From positions 41,678 through 105,677 of the forward strand of contig MCFE01000275.1 in assembly GCA_002104905.1 (NCBI GenBank): a stretch of 64,000 nt of DNA, given 5' to 3'. Each line of letters starts with the position of its first letter. The stretch's first letter is position 1. Origin of the DNA: Basidiobolus meristosporus CBS 931.73 (Eukaryota; Basidiobolomycota; Basidiobolomycetes; Basidiobolales; Basidiobolaceae). A model generated the notes under the pieces. It was not told the DNA's origin. It searched no databases and saw only the letters and a list, made by a program, of their open reading frames with translations. Position numbers and translations under genes: made by a program. Of this stretch, positions 45,565 to 55,532 are shown piece after piece.

Positions 45565-46357
45565 AGATGGACAAATATTTATTGGTTTCCTCTAATCATT
45601 GGATCCATGACCATCCTCCAATCCATAGGGTTAGGGTCAGGGGTCTAAAATCTTTTATTGAATCTGATTAAGTATAGTAATACCATTTCAACTTGATTCA
45701 AGTTGAATAATGCAAATTGTACAAAGAAGTTATATCTATAGTAATGTGAAGGTAAATATAATGCTGATATTGAGTTGAGTTCTGAAAAGGAATTTGTCAA
45801 CAAATCAGGCTAGAATATGAAGTAAAGCTGGGAGTTAATTAAAAGCAAAGCACCAAGGGAAAGTGTAAAGCTATACTACCACTTCTTGGAAGGCAGTGAC
45901 CTCTCAGGAAGGCAGAAGCTCTGGTCTAATTGCAGATATGATAGCAGAAAGTCTCTGGATGAGCTTCCTTTGTTTGTGGAATTGGAACAAAAATTGGGTA
46001 TCTTTGAACCCAAAGCAGCTCTCTATATGAGAGAAGTAAAAATACCTGCTACAGTAGGGGCATTTGGAGCCCAAGGAAAGCGTGTTCATTCTCCACCTTA
46101 AGGTGTGGAAGGCAAAGAAGGAACTCCTGATGTAAAGGGATATGTCTGCTCCACTACTCTGCATTATAATGCGTTCAAAGTGCTATACATATATATGTAT
46201 GTATATATGCGCAAGAAAGAGAATCCTTTGGCTTACTATAAGGGTTTAAAACTACATGAAAATGATGGTTTCTATCTTCATCCCATTGCTAAACACTTGG
46301 AATGTGTATATATATATATCACTATAGCTTGAAATATCCTAAAGCTGCACTTAGGAC
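45565..46357. other. Region between the APH pseudogene and the Ty3-like element
   Basis: AT-rich. A GGGTTAGGGTCAGGGG sequence at 45628 resembles the ends of the LINEs further right and may mark another insertion end. A TATATATGTATGTATATATG microsatellite lies near 46188. A 71-aa plus-strand ORF at 45886 has no motif. Confidence 0.4.
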
Positions 46358-46583
46358 TGTTATGAAATCCAGGCCAGTTCCCGTCCTTCTGTTTGGTGTA
46401 ACAAGGTCTGTCCTTTATTTTAGCGTAGGATCTACTTTTTATACATTTCTCGATCATTTGCATACAACTTGTCTTACTTTAGCCCATCAGTCTTTGATCA
46501 TCTTTGATGATTTTTGGTGTTGACGCATCTCTATATGCGACAACTTGCTGCCTGTTCTGGTCGGGATTCAGACTTTCATAACA
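46358..46583 (-). repeat. 3' LTR of the Ty3-like element
   Basis: 226 bp with 7-bp terminal inverted repeats TGTTATG/CATAACA, matching the 5' LTR. The pol reading frame ends 16 bp inside it. Confidence 0.95.
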
Positions 46584-49520
46584 TTTTCCCCTTCTTCGAT
46601 TGATTCTTCTCCTGAAGAATCCTCGTCTTTATGGTACCAAACCTTCTTTTCGGGGAATGGTCCGCCTTGCAATGCTATTTTTAGTCTGTCTCGGTGGACT
46701 AACGTTTTCTGAACTTGGCCACTCATATCTACGAGCTGATATGTTGAGAATGGCATTATTCTACTTACAACGAATGGGCCCATCCAGTACGGTTGAAACT
46801 TCTTGTGGTCCTCCTTTCGTATTAGAACCTTTGTTCCAACTTCCAGCTCTTGGTCACCTACATTTTTATCGTATCGCAATTTCATTTGTTGACCTTGACT
46901 TTCAAGTCTTTTTATCACTTCCTCTCGTTTGTGGCCTAACGCCTCCAATTCTCGTATTCTCCATTCTGCTTTATCGTCTTCATTGTCGAGATTCCAGAGG
47001 TTTGGCCGTACTGTGTCACCTGGGATTTTTGGCTCTCGTCCATATACTAAGTAGAAGGGTGAATACCCTGTAGCTACATGGCATTGTATTCGACACGCAG
47101 AAACTGCCTGTTGCACGAATTCATCCCATTTGTGGCGTGCACCTTGGACGTAGGTTGTTAGCATTCTACAAAACAACCCATTAAAACGTTCATTCACCCC
47201 ATTAGTTCTAGGGTGCAATGCCGATGTTTTTAAGTGTTTAATTCCTTGCTTCCTAACATAGCTTCCCATTACGCCTTCAATAAAGTTTCGCCCTCTGTCG
47301 GTAAGTATTTCTTCTGGGCAACCAAACTGTAACAGTATTTCTTCATATAAGAACGTAGCTACCTCTTTTGCTGTAGCTCTTCTTATTGCTTTAGCAATTG
47401 GCCACTTTGTGGTGTGGTCTATAGCAGTTAGTATCCATTTGTTACCCTTTTTTGTTTCTGGCAACCTTCCGATGAAGTCTAAACTCCACCGACTAAATGC
47501 TGGGACTTGTGGTAATGGGTGAAGTTGTGCCTCTTGTTTTCTTCCCGGCGTGGCTAACTGACAGTTGGGGCAGAACCGAATAACTTTTGCAATATCTTGA
47601 GTCATATTTGGCCACCAGGCTCGAGGCTTCAGTAAGTTTAAGACTCCTTGCACTCCTAAATGGCCATATGCTTGATGATATTTGCAGATTAGATCTGCGC
47701 GCAATATATGTGGGCAAAACAGGATTTCTAGGTCTTGTATTTTTCTGTACAAAACTTCTTCATTTATGCAAAACTTGTCTGCTTCCTGTCTTACTAATTC
47801 TTTAACTTCTGCAGGGATCTCTTCTGGGAAGGTTTGCTCCTGTAGGTATTGAGGTATTAGAGTTGGCCAATCCAACGCATCTATCATGAGGATTGTGTTT
47901 TCTATTGTCTGTTCTTGTGTCTCCTCTTCCATCCTGGAGAGTGCATCGGCTACTTTATTTGAGCTACCTTTTATGTAGGTGATCTCAAAATTGAATTGTT
48001 GCAAGTATTCTATCCAACACAGCATTCTTCTTGATAAGGTTTTTTGTGTATTAACAAATCTTAGACTTGCATGATCTGTTCGGATAATACACTTTTTTTC
48101 CTTCTAGGTAGCATCGCCACACTTTCAAACAGACAATTATTGCCAATAACTCTTTTTCGTGTGTTGGATAATTATGTTCTGCTGCTGAGAGTTTTCTACT
48201 TTCGAACGCAATTGGATGCTCCTGTTTGTCCTGATATTGTGACAGTACTCCCCCTACAGCCCATAGTGAAGCATCGGTTGTTAAATAGAAGGTTTTTGAA
48301 TAATCCGGGCTTTTCAACACTGGGGCGTTTACTAATGCAACCTTCAACTGTTGGAATGCAACTTCACATTTTTTTGACCAAGTGCACGTCCTTTCTTGCT
48401 TTAGTAAGTCCGTCAGTGGCGCTGCTATCTGTGCAAAGCCTGCTATAAACTTTCGGTAATATGACGCTAACCCTAGAAACAATCGTAGCTTGGTTATCGA
48501 GTTTGGGTATGGCCACTCTTCTATTATCTTTACTTTCTTATTGTCAACTTTCAGGCCTTCTGTGGTAATCACATGTCCTAAATATTCAATTTCTTTTGTA
48601 TTGAACTGACATTTTTCCTTGTTTGCTACTAATTTTTCTCTTCGCAAAATATCAAAGACAATTCGCAGATGGTCTTGATGTTCTGCTAGTGTTTTGCTAT
48701 ATATTAATATATCATCTAGGTATACTAATATAAATTGATCTAGATATTGATGAAAAATGCTATTCATCAATGTCATAAAGGTGGCCGGTGCGTTGGTGAG
48801 TCCAAAACTCATTACCACAAACTCGTAATGACCGTAGCGTGTGCAGAATGCTGTTTTCTCAATATCACCTTCTTGAATTCGGATTTGGTAGTAGCCGCTT
48901 TTTAGATCTATCTTTAAAAACACCCTTGCACCATTCAGGTTGTCAAACAGTTCGTCAATTCGGGGGAGTGGGTACTTGTTTTTGATTGTCGCTGAATTTA
49001 GGGCTCGATAGTCCACACACAAACGAAGTGACCCATCCTTCTTCTTAACAAACAATACCGGTGCTCCAAACGGTGATTTACTTGGCCTTATATAACCTTT
49101 CTCTAACAATTCAGCTAATTGTTTTTTTAATTCTTGTAGCTCCAATGGACTCATCCGGTAAGGCTGTTTTGACACCGGTGAGCTGTTTTCTAGATCAATC
49201 TTGTGATCCACGCTTCTTTTTGGTGGTAAGCCTTTGAGTACATTGAACACATCTTGGTACTCATCTAAGATATTTTGGATATCCTGCGTGTTGTTGGTTT
49301 GCTTGGTGTCTTCATCTAGAATGCTGTATATAATTCCAACATTGCTTTTGTCTACTTTCCTTGCTGCTTTAGAAAGTTGTGACTTTGTAATTACGGGTAC
49401 CTCCTCTTCTTTTAGCAGTTCTGTGTTTGGTTTACAGATTACCTGCCGCCTCCCTTCCTCATATACTGCCACTTCTTGCGTTTGCCAATTGATGACAGGA
49501 TTTTGTTTGTACAGCCATGG
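46568..49520 (-). pseudogene. Pol (RT-RNase H-integrase) of the Ty3-like element, frameshifted
   Basis: Follows gag-protease in the same frame after the TAA at 49521-49523. The reverse transcriptase carries [10 protein letters not shown] and YLDD (YLDDILIY). RNase H follows. A homopolymer of seven A (T at 48093-48099 on the plus strand) shifts the frame inside RNase H; six would keep it open. The distal frame (46568-48025 and upstream) holds the end of RNase H, an HHCC zinc finger (YHQAYGHLG ... CPNCQ), the integrase D,D-35-E catalytic residues (LDFIG, TDRG, NERFN) and a GPF/Y-like module (WMGPF). No chromodomain is present. Confidence 0.9.
46584..46597 (-). other. Polypurine tract
   Basis: GAAGAAGGGGAAAA on the minus strand directly before the 3' LTR; primes plus-strand synthesis. 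Confidence 0.8.
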
Positions 49521-50735
49521 TTATCCTAAAATTACATCAAAGTTTGCATTGGTAATTATCTTTGCAACCACTTCATTGCTGTATGTTGGAATGCTCCATT
49601 GAAAGTTTGTTTCACTCCCAATTTGTATGGGGCTTTGTGCTGCCAACTTTATATACTTTTTTCTAGTTGGTTGCACTATAAGCTTCAGCTGCACTGCCAA
49701 CTTTTTGGATATAAAGTTATCACTTGCACCACTGTCTAGGATAATCTTCACGGGGTAGTTGTTTACTTGGGCTACCCATTGAACAATTGGTCGTGTCTGC
49801 TCCTCTTTTTGCTTGTTAAATTGATCCACCATATGTATAATATGTTGGTCCTGTATTTCGTTCAAGGTTTCTTCAGTGTCCTCATTATCCTGTTCAGTAG
49901 CTTTACTTTTCTTCCGGTTGGGGCACTCAAAAAATCTATGACCTTTCTTATTGCATTTAAAGCACAAGTTATGTTTGATGCAATACTCCTTATCTTTTTT
50001 CTTTGGTGTAGACTTCTTGTCAGCTTCATGTGCTTCTTTTTTTGTGCTGTGTACATTATCAAACATAATCTGGTCATATCTTTCTGCAATCCTGTGGGCC
50101 TCTTTGAATGAGCTTGGATCTCGAAGCTCCACTTCTTTCCTGGTGGACCTTTGGAGTCCACGTACATATTGATCCAGTATTTCATCTTCCGATATTCCAT
50201 CAATTTCTAATAGGATAATTTTGAATTCATTGGTATAGCTGCTAACTGTTCCCTTCTGGACTAGCTGTGCCAGTTTATCTCGAGCATGTTTAGTTGCTGT
50301 CACAAGCTTGAATTCTGCCTTCAATTCTTGCTTAAACTGGTTCCACTTTTCAATTTCAACTTCAAGTCCTTCTTGGACCCTCTTCATGTGAGACCTCCAC
50401 CACAATAGCGCCTGTCCCCTGAACAGACTTGATGCATAATCAACCATTTGCATCTTACTAACGTTTGTGAATTTTAGGTATTTTTCAACCTGAAAAATCC
50501 AAGAATCCACATTTGACTTCCCGTTGAATGTATCAGGCTTTGCTAACTTTGCATGACCGGATTCCAAACTTCCATATGCCTTCAGAATATCTTCTTTAGT
50601 AGGCAACTCTTCCTGTGCACTATACTGTGCTTTTAGCCACTGGTTCTCTTCTTTCAATTCTTGTAATTGCTCTCGCAGCAATGTATTAATGTCTTCACCA
50701 GGGCTGCTTCCTTTAGTACTCTTGCTAGTACTCAT
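49521..50735 (-). CDS. Gag-protease of the Ty3-like element
   Basis: 404 residues from ATG 50735. The capsid-like part (about 60-215) has the retrotransposon-gag pattern with WWRSH and YTNEFK segments. One CCHC zinc knuckle is present (CFKCNKKGHRFFEC, about 275-288). The aspartic protease motif LDSGASDNF lies near residue 335. The frame stops with TAA at the end of the protease motif ILG-x-PWL, whose PWL codons continue in frame. It packages and processes the element RNA. Confidence 0.92.
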   Translation of the reverse strand: MSTSKSTKGSSPGEDINTLLREQLQELKEENQWLKAQYSAQEELPTKEDILKAYGSLESGHAKLAKPDTFNGKSNVDSWIFQVEKYLKFTNVSKMQMVDYASSLFRGQALLWWRSHMKRVQEGLEVEIEKWNQFKQELKAEFKLVTATKHARDKLAQLVQKGTVSSYTNEFKIILLEIDGISEDEILDQYVRGLQRSTRKEVELRDPSSFKEAHRIAERYDQIMFDNVHSTKKEAHEADKKSTPKKKDKEYCIKHNLCFKCNKKGHRFFECPNRKKSKATEQDNEDTEETLNEIQDQHIIHMVDQFNKQKEEQTRPIVQWVAQVNNYPVKIILDSGASDNFISKKLAVQLKLIVQPTRKKYIKLAAQSPIQIGSETNFQWSIPTYSNEVVAKIITNANFDVILG

Positions 50736-50769
50736 TTTCTTGTAGTTTGGAGGATTATTTGTTGTTTTG

Positions 50770-50778
50770 CTGCTACCA
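50770..50778 (-). other. Primer-binding site (initiator tRNA-Met type)
   Basis: TGGTAGCAG on the minus strand, two bases after the 5' LTR. It is complementary to the 3' end of a eukaryotic initiator tRNA-Met, as in Ty1/Ty3 elements. Confidence 0.75.
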
Positions 50779-50780
50779 AA

Positions 50781-51006
50781 TGTTATGAAATCCAGGCCAG
50801 TTCCCGTCCTTCTGTTTGGTGTAACAAGGTCTGTCCTTTATTTTAGCGTAGGATCTACTTTTTATACATTTCTCGATCATTTGCATACAACTTGTCTTAC
50901 TTTAGCCCATCAGTCTTTGATCATCTTTGATGATTTTTGGTGTTGACGCATCTCTATATGCGACAACTTGCTGCCTGTTCTGGTCGGGATTCAGACTTTC
51001 ATAACA
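50781..51006 (-). repeat. 5' LTR of the Ty3-like element
   Basis: 226 bp, matching 46358-46583 base for base as far as I can read. It contains the element's promoter and lies 11 bp from the 5' end of tRNA-Arg. Confidence 0.95.
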
Positions 51007-51017
51007 TGTGTAAGAGT

Positions 51018-51090
51018 GGGGCGTTGGCCTAATGGATAAGGCATCAGACTTCGGATCTGGGGATTGTGGGTTCGAGTCCCATGCGCCTCG
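51018..51090 (+). tRNA. tRNA-Arg (anticodon TCG)
   Basis: 73 nt without intron. Acceptor stem GGGGCGT pairs with GCGCCTC (wobbles allowed), D stem GCCT/AGGC, anticodon loop CTTCGGA giving TCG (reads CGA), T arm GTGGG-TTCGAGT-CCCAT, discriminator G. Box A and box B are present. Confidence 0.95.
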
Positions 51091-51560
51091 TATATTTTGA
51101 TGATGGAATAAAACATTACTTGTATAGGATTTTTGAAGCATCTTTGCCAACAAGGTAGTTGCCAGTATGCCAACTTTAGGCAAAGTATTATTAACAAGTA
51201 GAGATTTGGCTGGACCATTTGGTTATTTAACTAATTAAATACAATTGTTTTTTCTGGATGGGTGTTTTACTTCGTTTATTTCATATCATATTCTGATAAA
51301 CCAGAATCTGAATATTTATTTTTTGGAGTTGTTTTGATAATTCGTCATATTCGTTTTATCTTTTCTTAAGACTTAAACCATGCCTCCTGCCAGTAAACAT
51401 CTTGATGTTAATGTGCGTGTATCAGTATTCAAGCGATTTATCAAACATAAGGAAGTCAAACGACTTTTATCTCTGCGTTTTGACTGGAATACACCTGGTT
51501 TGAGCTTCAAGGGAGTTACCACTGCACGCTCAACAGTCAACGGCAATGTGAAATATGATG
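51091..51560. other. Region between tRNA-Arg and the transposase relic
   Basis: AT-rich. A 74-aa plus-strand ORF from ATG 51380 (basic, no family motif) runs into the piggyBac-like relic and may be its broken upstream part. A 5'-flanking remnant of the transposon could lie here, but no terminal repeat was found. Confidence 0.4.
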
Positions 51561-51564
51561 TCAT

Positions 51565-52520
51565 TTTGGATCTGGTACCGGGGATTACATTGACAAGCGA
51601 TTAGTCAAGCCTTGGTTTGGTACTGGCCGTACCGTTATTGCTGACTCTTGGTTCGGATCCCCAAATATGACAATGATGCTGGCTGAACCTGGTCTGTATT
51701 CCATTATGCAAGTGACTAAACGATGCTACTGGCCATGTGGTATGCCCACCACCGATATTGTTGCTAGTGTTGGCAACTTGTATGGTGCTCACTTTACTAT
51801 GAACTAGACAACAAGGAGCGGGAGAATCTTTGTCTGCGCCTACCGTGATTACAAGATCAAAGCATTTATTTCTTCTTGCAGCACAACAAGGCTTACTGGA
51901 CAGAGAACTTTTGTAGGGGACAATGGTGAAGTGATAACCATTCAGCGACCAGAAGTGGTTGAAGAATATGAGACCCATAAAAGTAAGTAGAATCCTGTCT
52001 TGAAGAAACAACATGTGCTCCATTTACTATATTTGTAGGTTCGGTTGATGCTGCTAATAACCTTTGAGATAATTTGACATCTTATCATGATGTTATATCT
52101 ACAGAAAGATGGGAGATGCGTTTCTACGGCTTCATCCTGGGTATCTGTAAAGCCAATGCCTATAGCTCTTATCGTACATTTTCTTATCAAAAGCGTGGCG
52201 TATCTCATTTCTCTTTCAAGGATATTTTAGCATACAATTTCTTGCAATATTGTAAGAATTTGGCCGGTTCAGACATCAAGGGGCCCTTGGGTAGTCAGAG
52301 GCAACTCAGAAGTGATGAAAATCACACTTACCTGTCGGTGAGTAAAGGTTATGGCTCAAAGCGCCGTAGATTAGCTTGCAAAACTTGTACTACCGCTCAT
52401 GTTACAGGCACTAAGGTTGAGTTTTCATGCAGTTGCAACCCTGGCCACCCAATGTGTAAAGACTGCTATACCAGGCACTTGAAGGTGGTATATGAAAAAA
52501 CAAATAATGCTCAATAATTC
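51565..52520 (+). pseudogene. PiggyBac-like (DDE_Tnp_1_7) transposase relic, C-terminal part
   Basis: Translation across two or three frames gives SGTGDYIDKRLVKPWFGTG, then VIADSWFGS with the family's catalytic-strand pattern. Later segments include NGEVITIQRPEVVEEY and SSVDAANNLRDN near the usual last Asp region. A cysteine-rich C-terminal finger follows (CKTCTTAH ... CSCNPGHPMCKDCYTRH, ending about 52500), typical of piggyBac transposases. An in-frame stop near 51807 and frame changes show it is dead. The N-terminal half is missing or unrecognisable. An intron-like GTAAGTAG near 51983 may account for one frame change. Confidence 0.7.
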
Positions 52521-53460
52521 TTCGCAGTTAGTAGGATTGGCTATTAAATGCTTGAAATATAATTGCTTAAAGCCATACCCATTATTCATCAATGAAGTGT
52601 TAGACCATTTGGTCCGATTAAAATTTGCCAAAAGTTGCTTCAGTAAAGGCAATATAAGACAAAGTATTTGCAACCATTTTGAAAAAATCAAAATACCAGC
52701 ACAAAGTGCATACCAGAGAGATTTCATAAACTTCATTTAGATTTCATATATCCTTGCTATGAGGTCAAAATAATTTAAATACAATTGGGCTAATCTCTAC
52801 TTGTTGATATTCAAGGTAAAATATTGGATTCTACTAAACTTTTGTTCGCGGTACAGTTTGTAAAGTATGTAAAGCCACAATGCCCATTTCAAGGGGCCAG
52901 AAAGGAAAAAAAGAAATAATTCTGAGGTTAGCCAAGCTATTCACATAAACCTTCAGTAATATCATCCGGTACTCGGTTAGGTCACCAATAAGAATAAGAT
53001 GAATCTGACTGCAGTTACAAGAGAGGAATTTAGCACCGAATTGGCCTACTCTCGCTTTGGCCATCAGCAAGGGCATGGCTAATACATAAGATAACTCGTA
53101 TGGATACCAAACAGTAACCATCTTTGTTATGATTACCATTACAACAACAAGCTTGGAAAGGTGATCTCTTGCCGATATCAACATTAATGCCACTCTAATC
53201 ATTAATCAGTATCCTATACCTAAAGCAGGTTATCCATCAAAAAGATCCTAAATTTCTTGGTTCAAACAACAATTGGCGAAGTTATGTAAGCACCCAGATA
53301 TCCAATATGAGTTATGTACACGTAGCACATCTATTCAGCACACCACAGTTTGAACGAAGTAAAATAACGATTCAAACGCTGTCAGTAAAGCATGTTGTAA
53401 AGGTTGAGTCAAGATTTCTGGTGGTTAGCATGAAATTCAAATTACCTCTGGTCATGCCAT
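52521..53460. other. Gene-free stretch
   Basis: AT-rich, short ORFs only (minus 52834-53202, plus 52492-52740) without motifs. It could include the downstream part of the transposon. Confidence 0.4.
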
Positions 53461-53532
53461 GGCTCAATGGTCTAGTAGTATGATTCCTCGTTCGGGTCGA
53501 GGAGGTCCCGGGTTCAATTCCCGGTTGAGCCC
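53461..53532 (+). tRNA. tRNA-Pro (anticodon CGG)
   Basis: 72 nt, no intron. Acceptor GGCTCAA pairs perfectly with TTGAGCC. Anticodon stem CCTCG/CGAGG carries the loop TTCGGGT, giving CGG. T arm CCGGG-TTCAATT-CCCGG, discriminator C. Confidence 0.96.
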
Positions 53533-54174
53533 TAATGTTTTGATCGGCTGAATACTATTTTTGAAGCTGTGTGGTGCAATTAGTAACAGAGCTCGACTTG
53601 ATTCGCATACAAGAGGCTATTGAATGTTGGCTCTTGATGGTTTAGAATAGCATATGTTGCTGGTGGTGGGCTGCTTTAGTGACAACCAATTCGTAGCACT
53701 GGCATTAACCGTAATTGGAGATTTCTTTTGCAACACAATTATTGCTACTACCTCACGATTAAGTAAAGTCGAAAAGTTGCCATGTCAGCTCCACAGCTAA
53801 CAAACTGAATCTCTCATGGTATCTCACAACAGGAGCATATAATAAGATTGTACATTTGACGTAATCTAGATCGCCATATCGAGTCGCATTCTTACCAGAT
53901 GAAAGGAGTAATTGCGATTTTAATGAAATGCTATATGAAGCGAAGTTTATTAATATGTCCAGTAATTTGGAAACCGCTTGCAGGCCAAACCGAATAGATG
54001 GTGTATAATGGCCATATGCGACCAGATACACAGTCTTTCAATAAAGAAAACGAAATATTGCCTAATATGTAAAATGGGCCAATTTGTGACACTATCCAAT
54101 GCTTGTTAATCGAAACGTTCATTCAGACGAGAAGCCTAGGTACCCCAATCTTGTTTCATGATCAGTAACACCGT
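53533..54174. other. Gene-free stretch
   Basis: Downstream flank of tRNA-Pro and 3' flank of the D-amino-acid oxidase gene. No supported feature. Confidence 0.45.
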
Positions 54175-55413
54175 TTATAGGTTGCTAGTTGGTTGGAATC
54201 CAGTTCCAAAGTAATTCTTGACGATCTGTTGAATGTCTAGAGCACACCCATAGGAAAGTGTGAAGCCCGATCCTCCATGGCCATAATTGTGGAATAATCT
54301 AGGATTAAACTCATCCTGACCGACACGGGGTGAGTCACGGAATGGGCGAATCCCTGCACGATAATAATAGTCCGTGAATTCAGCCTTTGCTAGATCGGGA
54401 TGAAGATTGACGCATCCGGTTCTCATTTTGTCCAGATATTTGTGCTTTTCCTCGTCCCATTCGAGTGCCTCTTGTCCCATTTGGGCGTACCCACCAAGGA
54501 TCAGGATGTCATCATTTCTAGGTACAATGAATTCGAACCTGCCCTCCTCTGCCTTAAGTTTCTCATCTGCAGTCGCACCAATACCAACCTCATGCTGAGA
54601 AATGGAAATACATCCCTCAATTTTTTCGAATCGCTTCCCGTCATTCTTGGCATGAAGCAGAATCCCACGAAGGGGTTTCATTCTGTTGTCGCCACAGAGT
54701 TCCCTTGATGCCATACCTGTACAGTTGATAACAATATCGGCTTTGAATCGCTTCAGCAGATATGGCATCTCTTCATGGAGTGTGTCTTCCACCACCCCGT
54801 ACGAAAGCACCACTCCCATATCTTCAACCTGCCTCCTCAGCCAGGGTAGGTAGCTTCCGGGATCAACTACATACGATAGGTGCTCATACCCATCTACAAT
54901 GTTGTAGCCGTTCTTCTCCAAGTCTGTGTTGATTTTGTACTTTTGAATAAGATGTGGAAGATCATCATTGAACTCCTCGCACACGCTTTCGATTTCATGC
55001 TTCTTCTGGAGTCCATCTGGCCCAAGCTCAAGATCAAATAAGAAACACGACATGCGCTGGCGGATACCAGTCTCATTGGCCCCATACTTATTAGCAATAT
55101 CCTTGAATTGGATATATGATGCTTGGCACCACTTCTTCAGGGCTTCAAGTTGCTCCTCAGTATCTTTCCCATGGGAACCGCAGACAGCCGGAGGCCATTC
55201 CCACAGGGCGCCGGCAATCTCGGATACAATCTCCTTACCATGGGCTCCAGGCTGGGCGTATTGTTTTGCTAGAACAGTTACTTTACACCCGGTTCTTCTT
55301 AATGTCCAAGCAGTAGTAAGGCCAGAGACACCGCCTCCGATGATAAGGACATGTGGCGTGGTACCATCAGCGCGGCTAATATGGATCTTCTTGTAGAGGC
55401 TTCCGGGGTTCAT
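54175..55413 (-). CDS. D-amino-acid oxidase family flavoenzyme
   Basis: 412 residues, intron-less, from ATG 55413; the in-frame codon at 55473 is GTG. The FAD-binding GGGVSGL lies near residue 27. The C-terminal family signature FHNYGHGGSGFTLSYGCA and the substrate-carboxylate Arg in AGIRPFR are intact. It oxidises D-amino acids to 2-oxo acids with H2O2 and ammonia. D-amino-acid versus D-aspartate preference cannot be decided by eye. The last three residues, SNL, resemble a weak type-1 peroxisomal signal, which fits the usual peroxisomal location. The protein is longer than typical (about 340-370) because of an N-terminal extension and insertions around 60-150. A TATA box lies 112 bp upstream. 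Confidence 0.93.
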   Translation of the reverse strand: MNPGSLYKKIHISRADGTTPHVLIIGGGVSGLTTAWTLRRTGCKVTVLAKQYAQPGAHGKEIVSEIAGALWEWPPAVCGSHGKDTEEQLEALKKWCQASYIQFKDIANKYGANETGIRQRMSCFLFDLELGPDGLQKKHEIESVCEEFNDDLPHLIQKYKINTDLEKNGYNIVDGYEHLSYVVDPGSYLPWLRRQVEDMGVVLSYGVVEDTLHEEMPYLLKRFKADIVINCTGMASRELCGDNRMKPLRGILLHAKNDGKRFEKIEGCISISQHEVGIGATADEKLKAEEGRFEFIVPRNDDILILGGYAQMGQEALEWDEEKHKYLDKMRTGCVNLHPDLAKAEFTDYYYRAGIRPFRDSPRVGQDEFNPRLFHNYGHGGSGFTLSYGCALDIQQIVKNYFGTGFQPTSNL

Positions 55414-55524
55414 TTTTTGCGAATTGTGGAGACGATTCTGTGTTGAAAGTGTTGTTCGTGCCTTGAGATACACAATTATTGTTCAGAGCAAGATGCAATG
55501 CTCTATGCCGTCGAGTAAATGTCT

Positions 55525-55532
55525 TATTTATA
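55525..55532 (-). promoter_or_regulatory. TATA box of the D-amino-acid oxidase gene
   Basis: TATAAATA on the minus strand, 112 bp upstream of the ATG. This leaves room for a leader of about 80 nt. Confidence 0.5.

Larger units (their letters stand above)
46358..51006 (-). mobile_element. Ty3/gypsy-type LTR retrotransposon, full length
   Basis: A 4,649-bp element on the minus strand. It has two 226-bp LTRs that I read as identical (each TGTTATG...CATAACA), an iMet-type primer-binding site, a polypurine tract, and gag-protease-RT-RNaseH-integrase in Ty3 order. There is no chromodomain. Coding lesions are one in-frame TAA and one frameshift. No 5-bp target duplication is visible (left flank AGGAC, right flank TGTGT). 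Its 5' LTR ends 11 bp before a tRNA-Arg gene. Confidence 0.93.
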
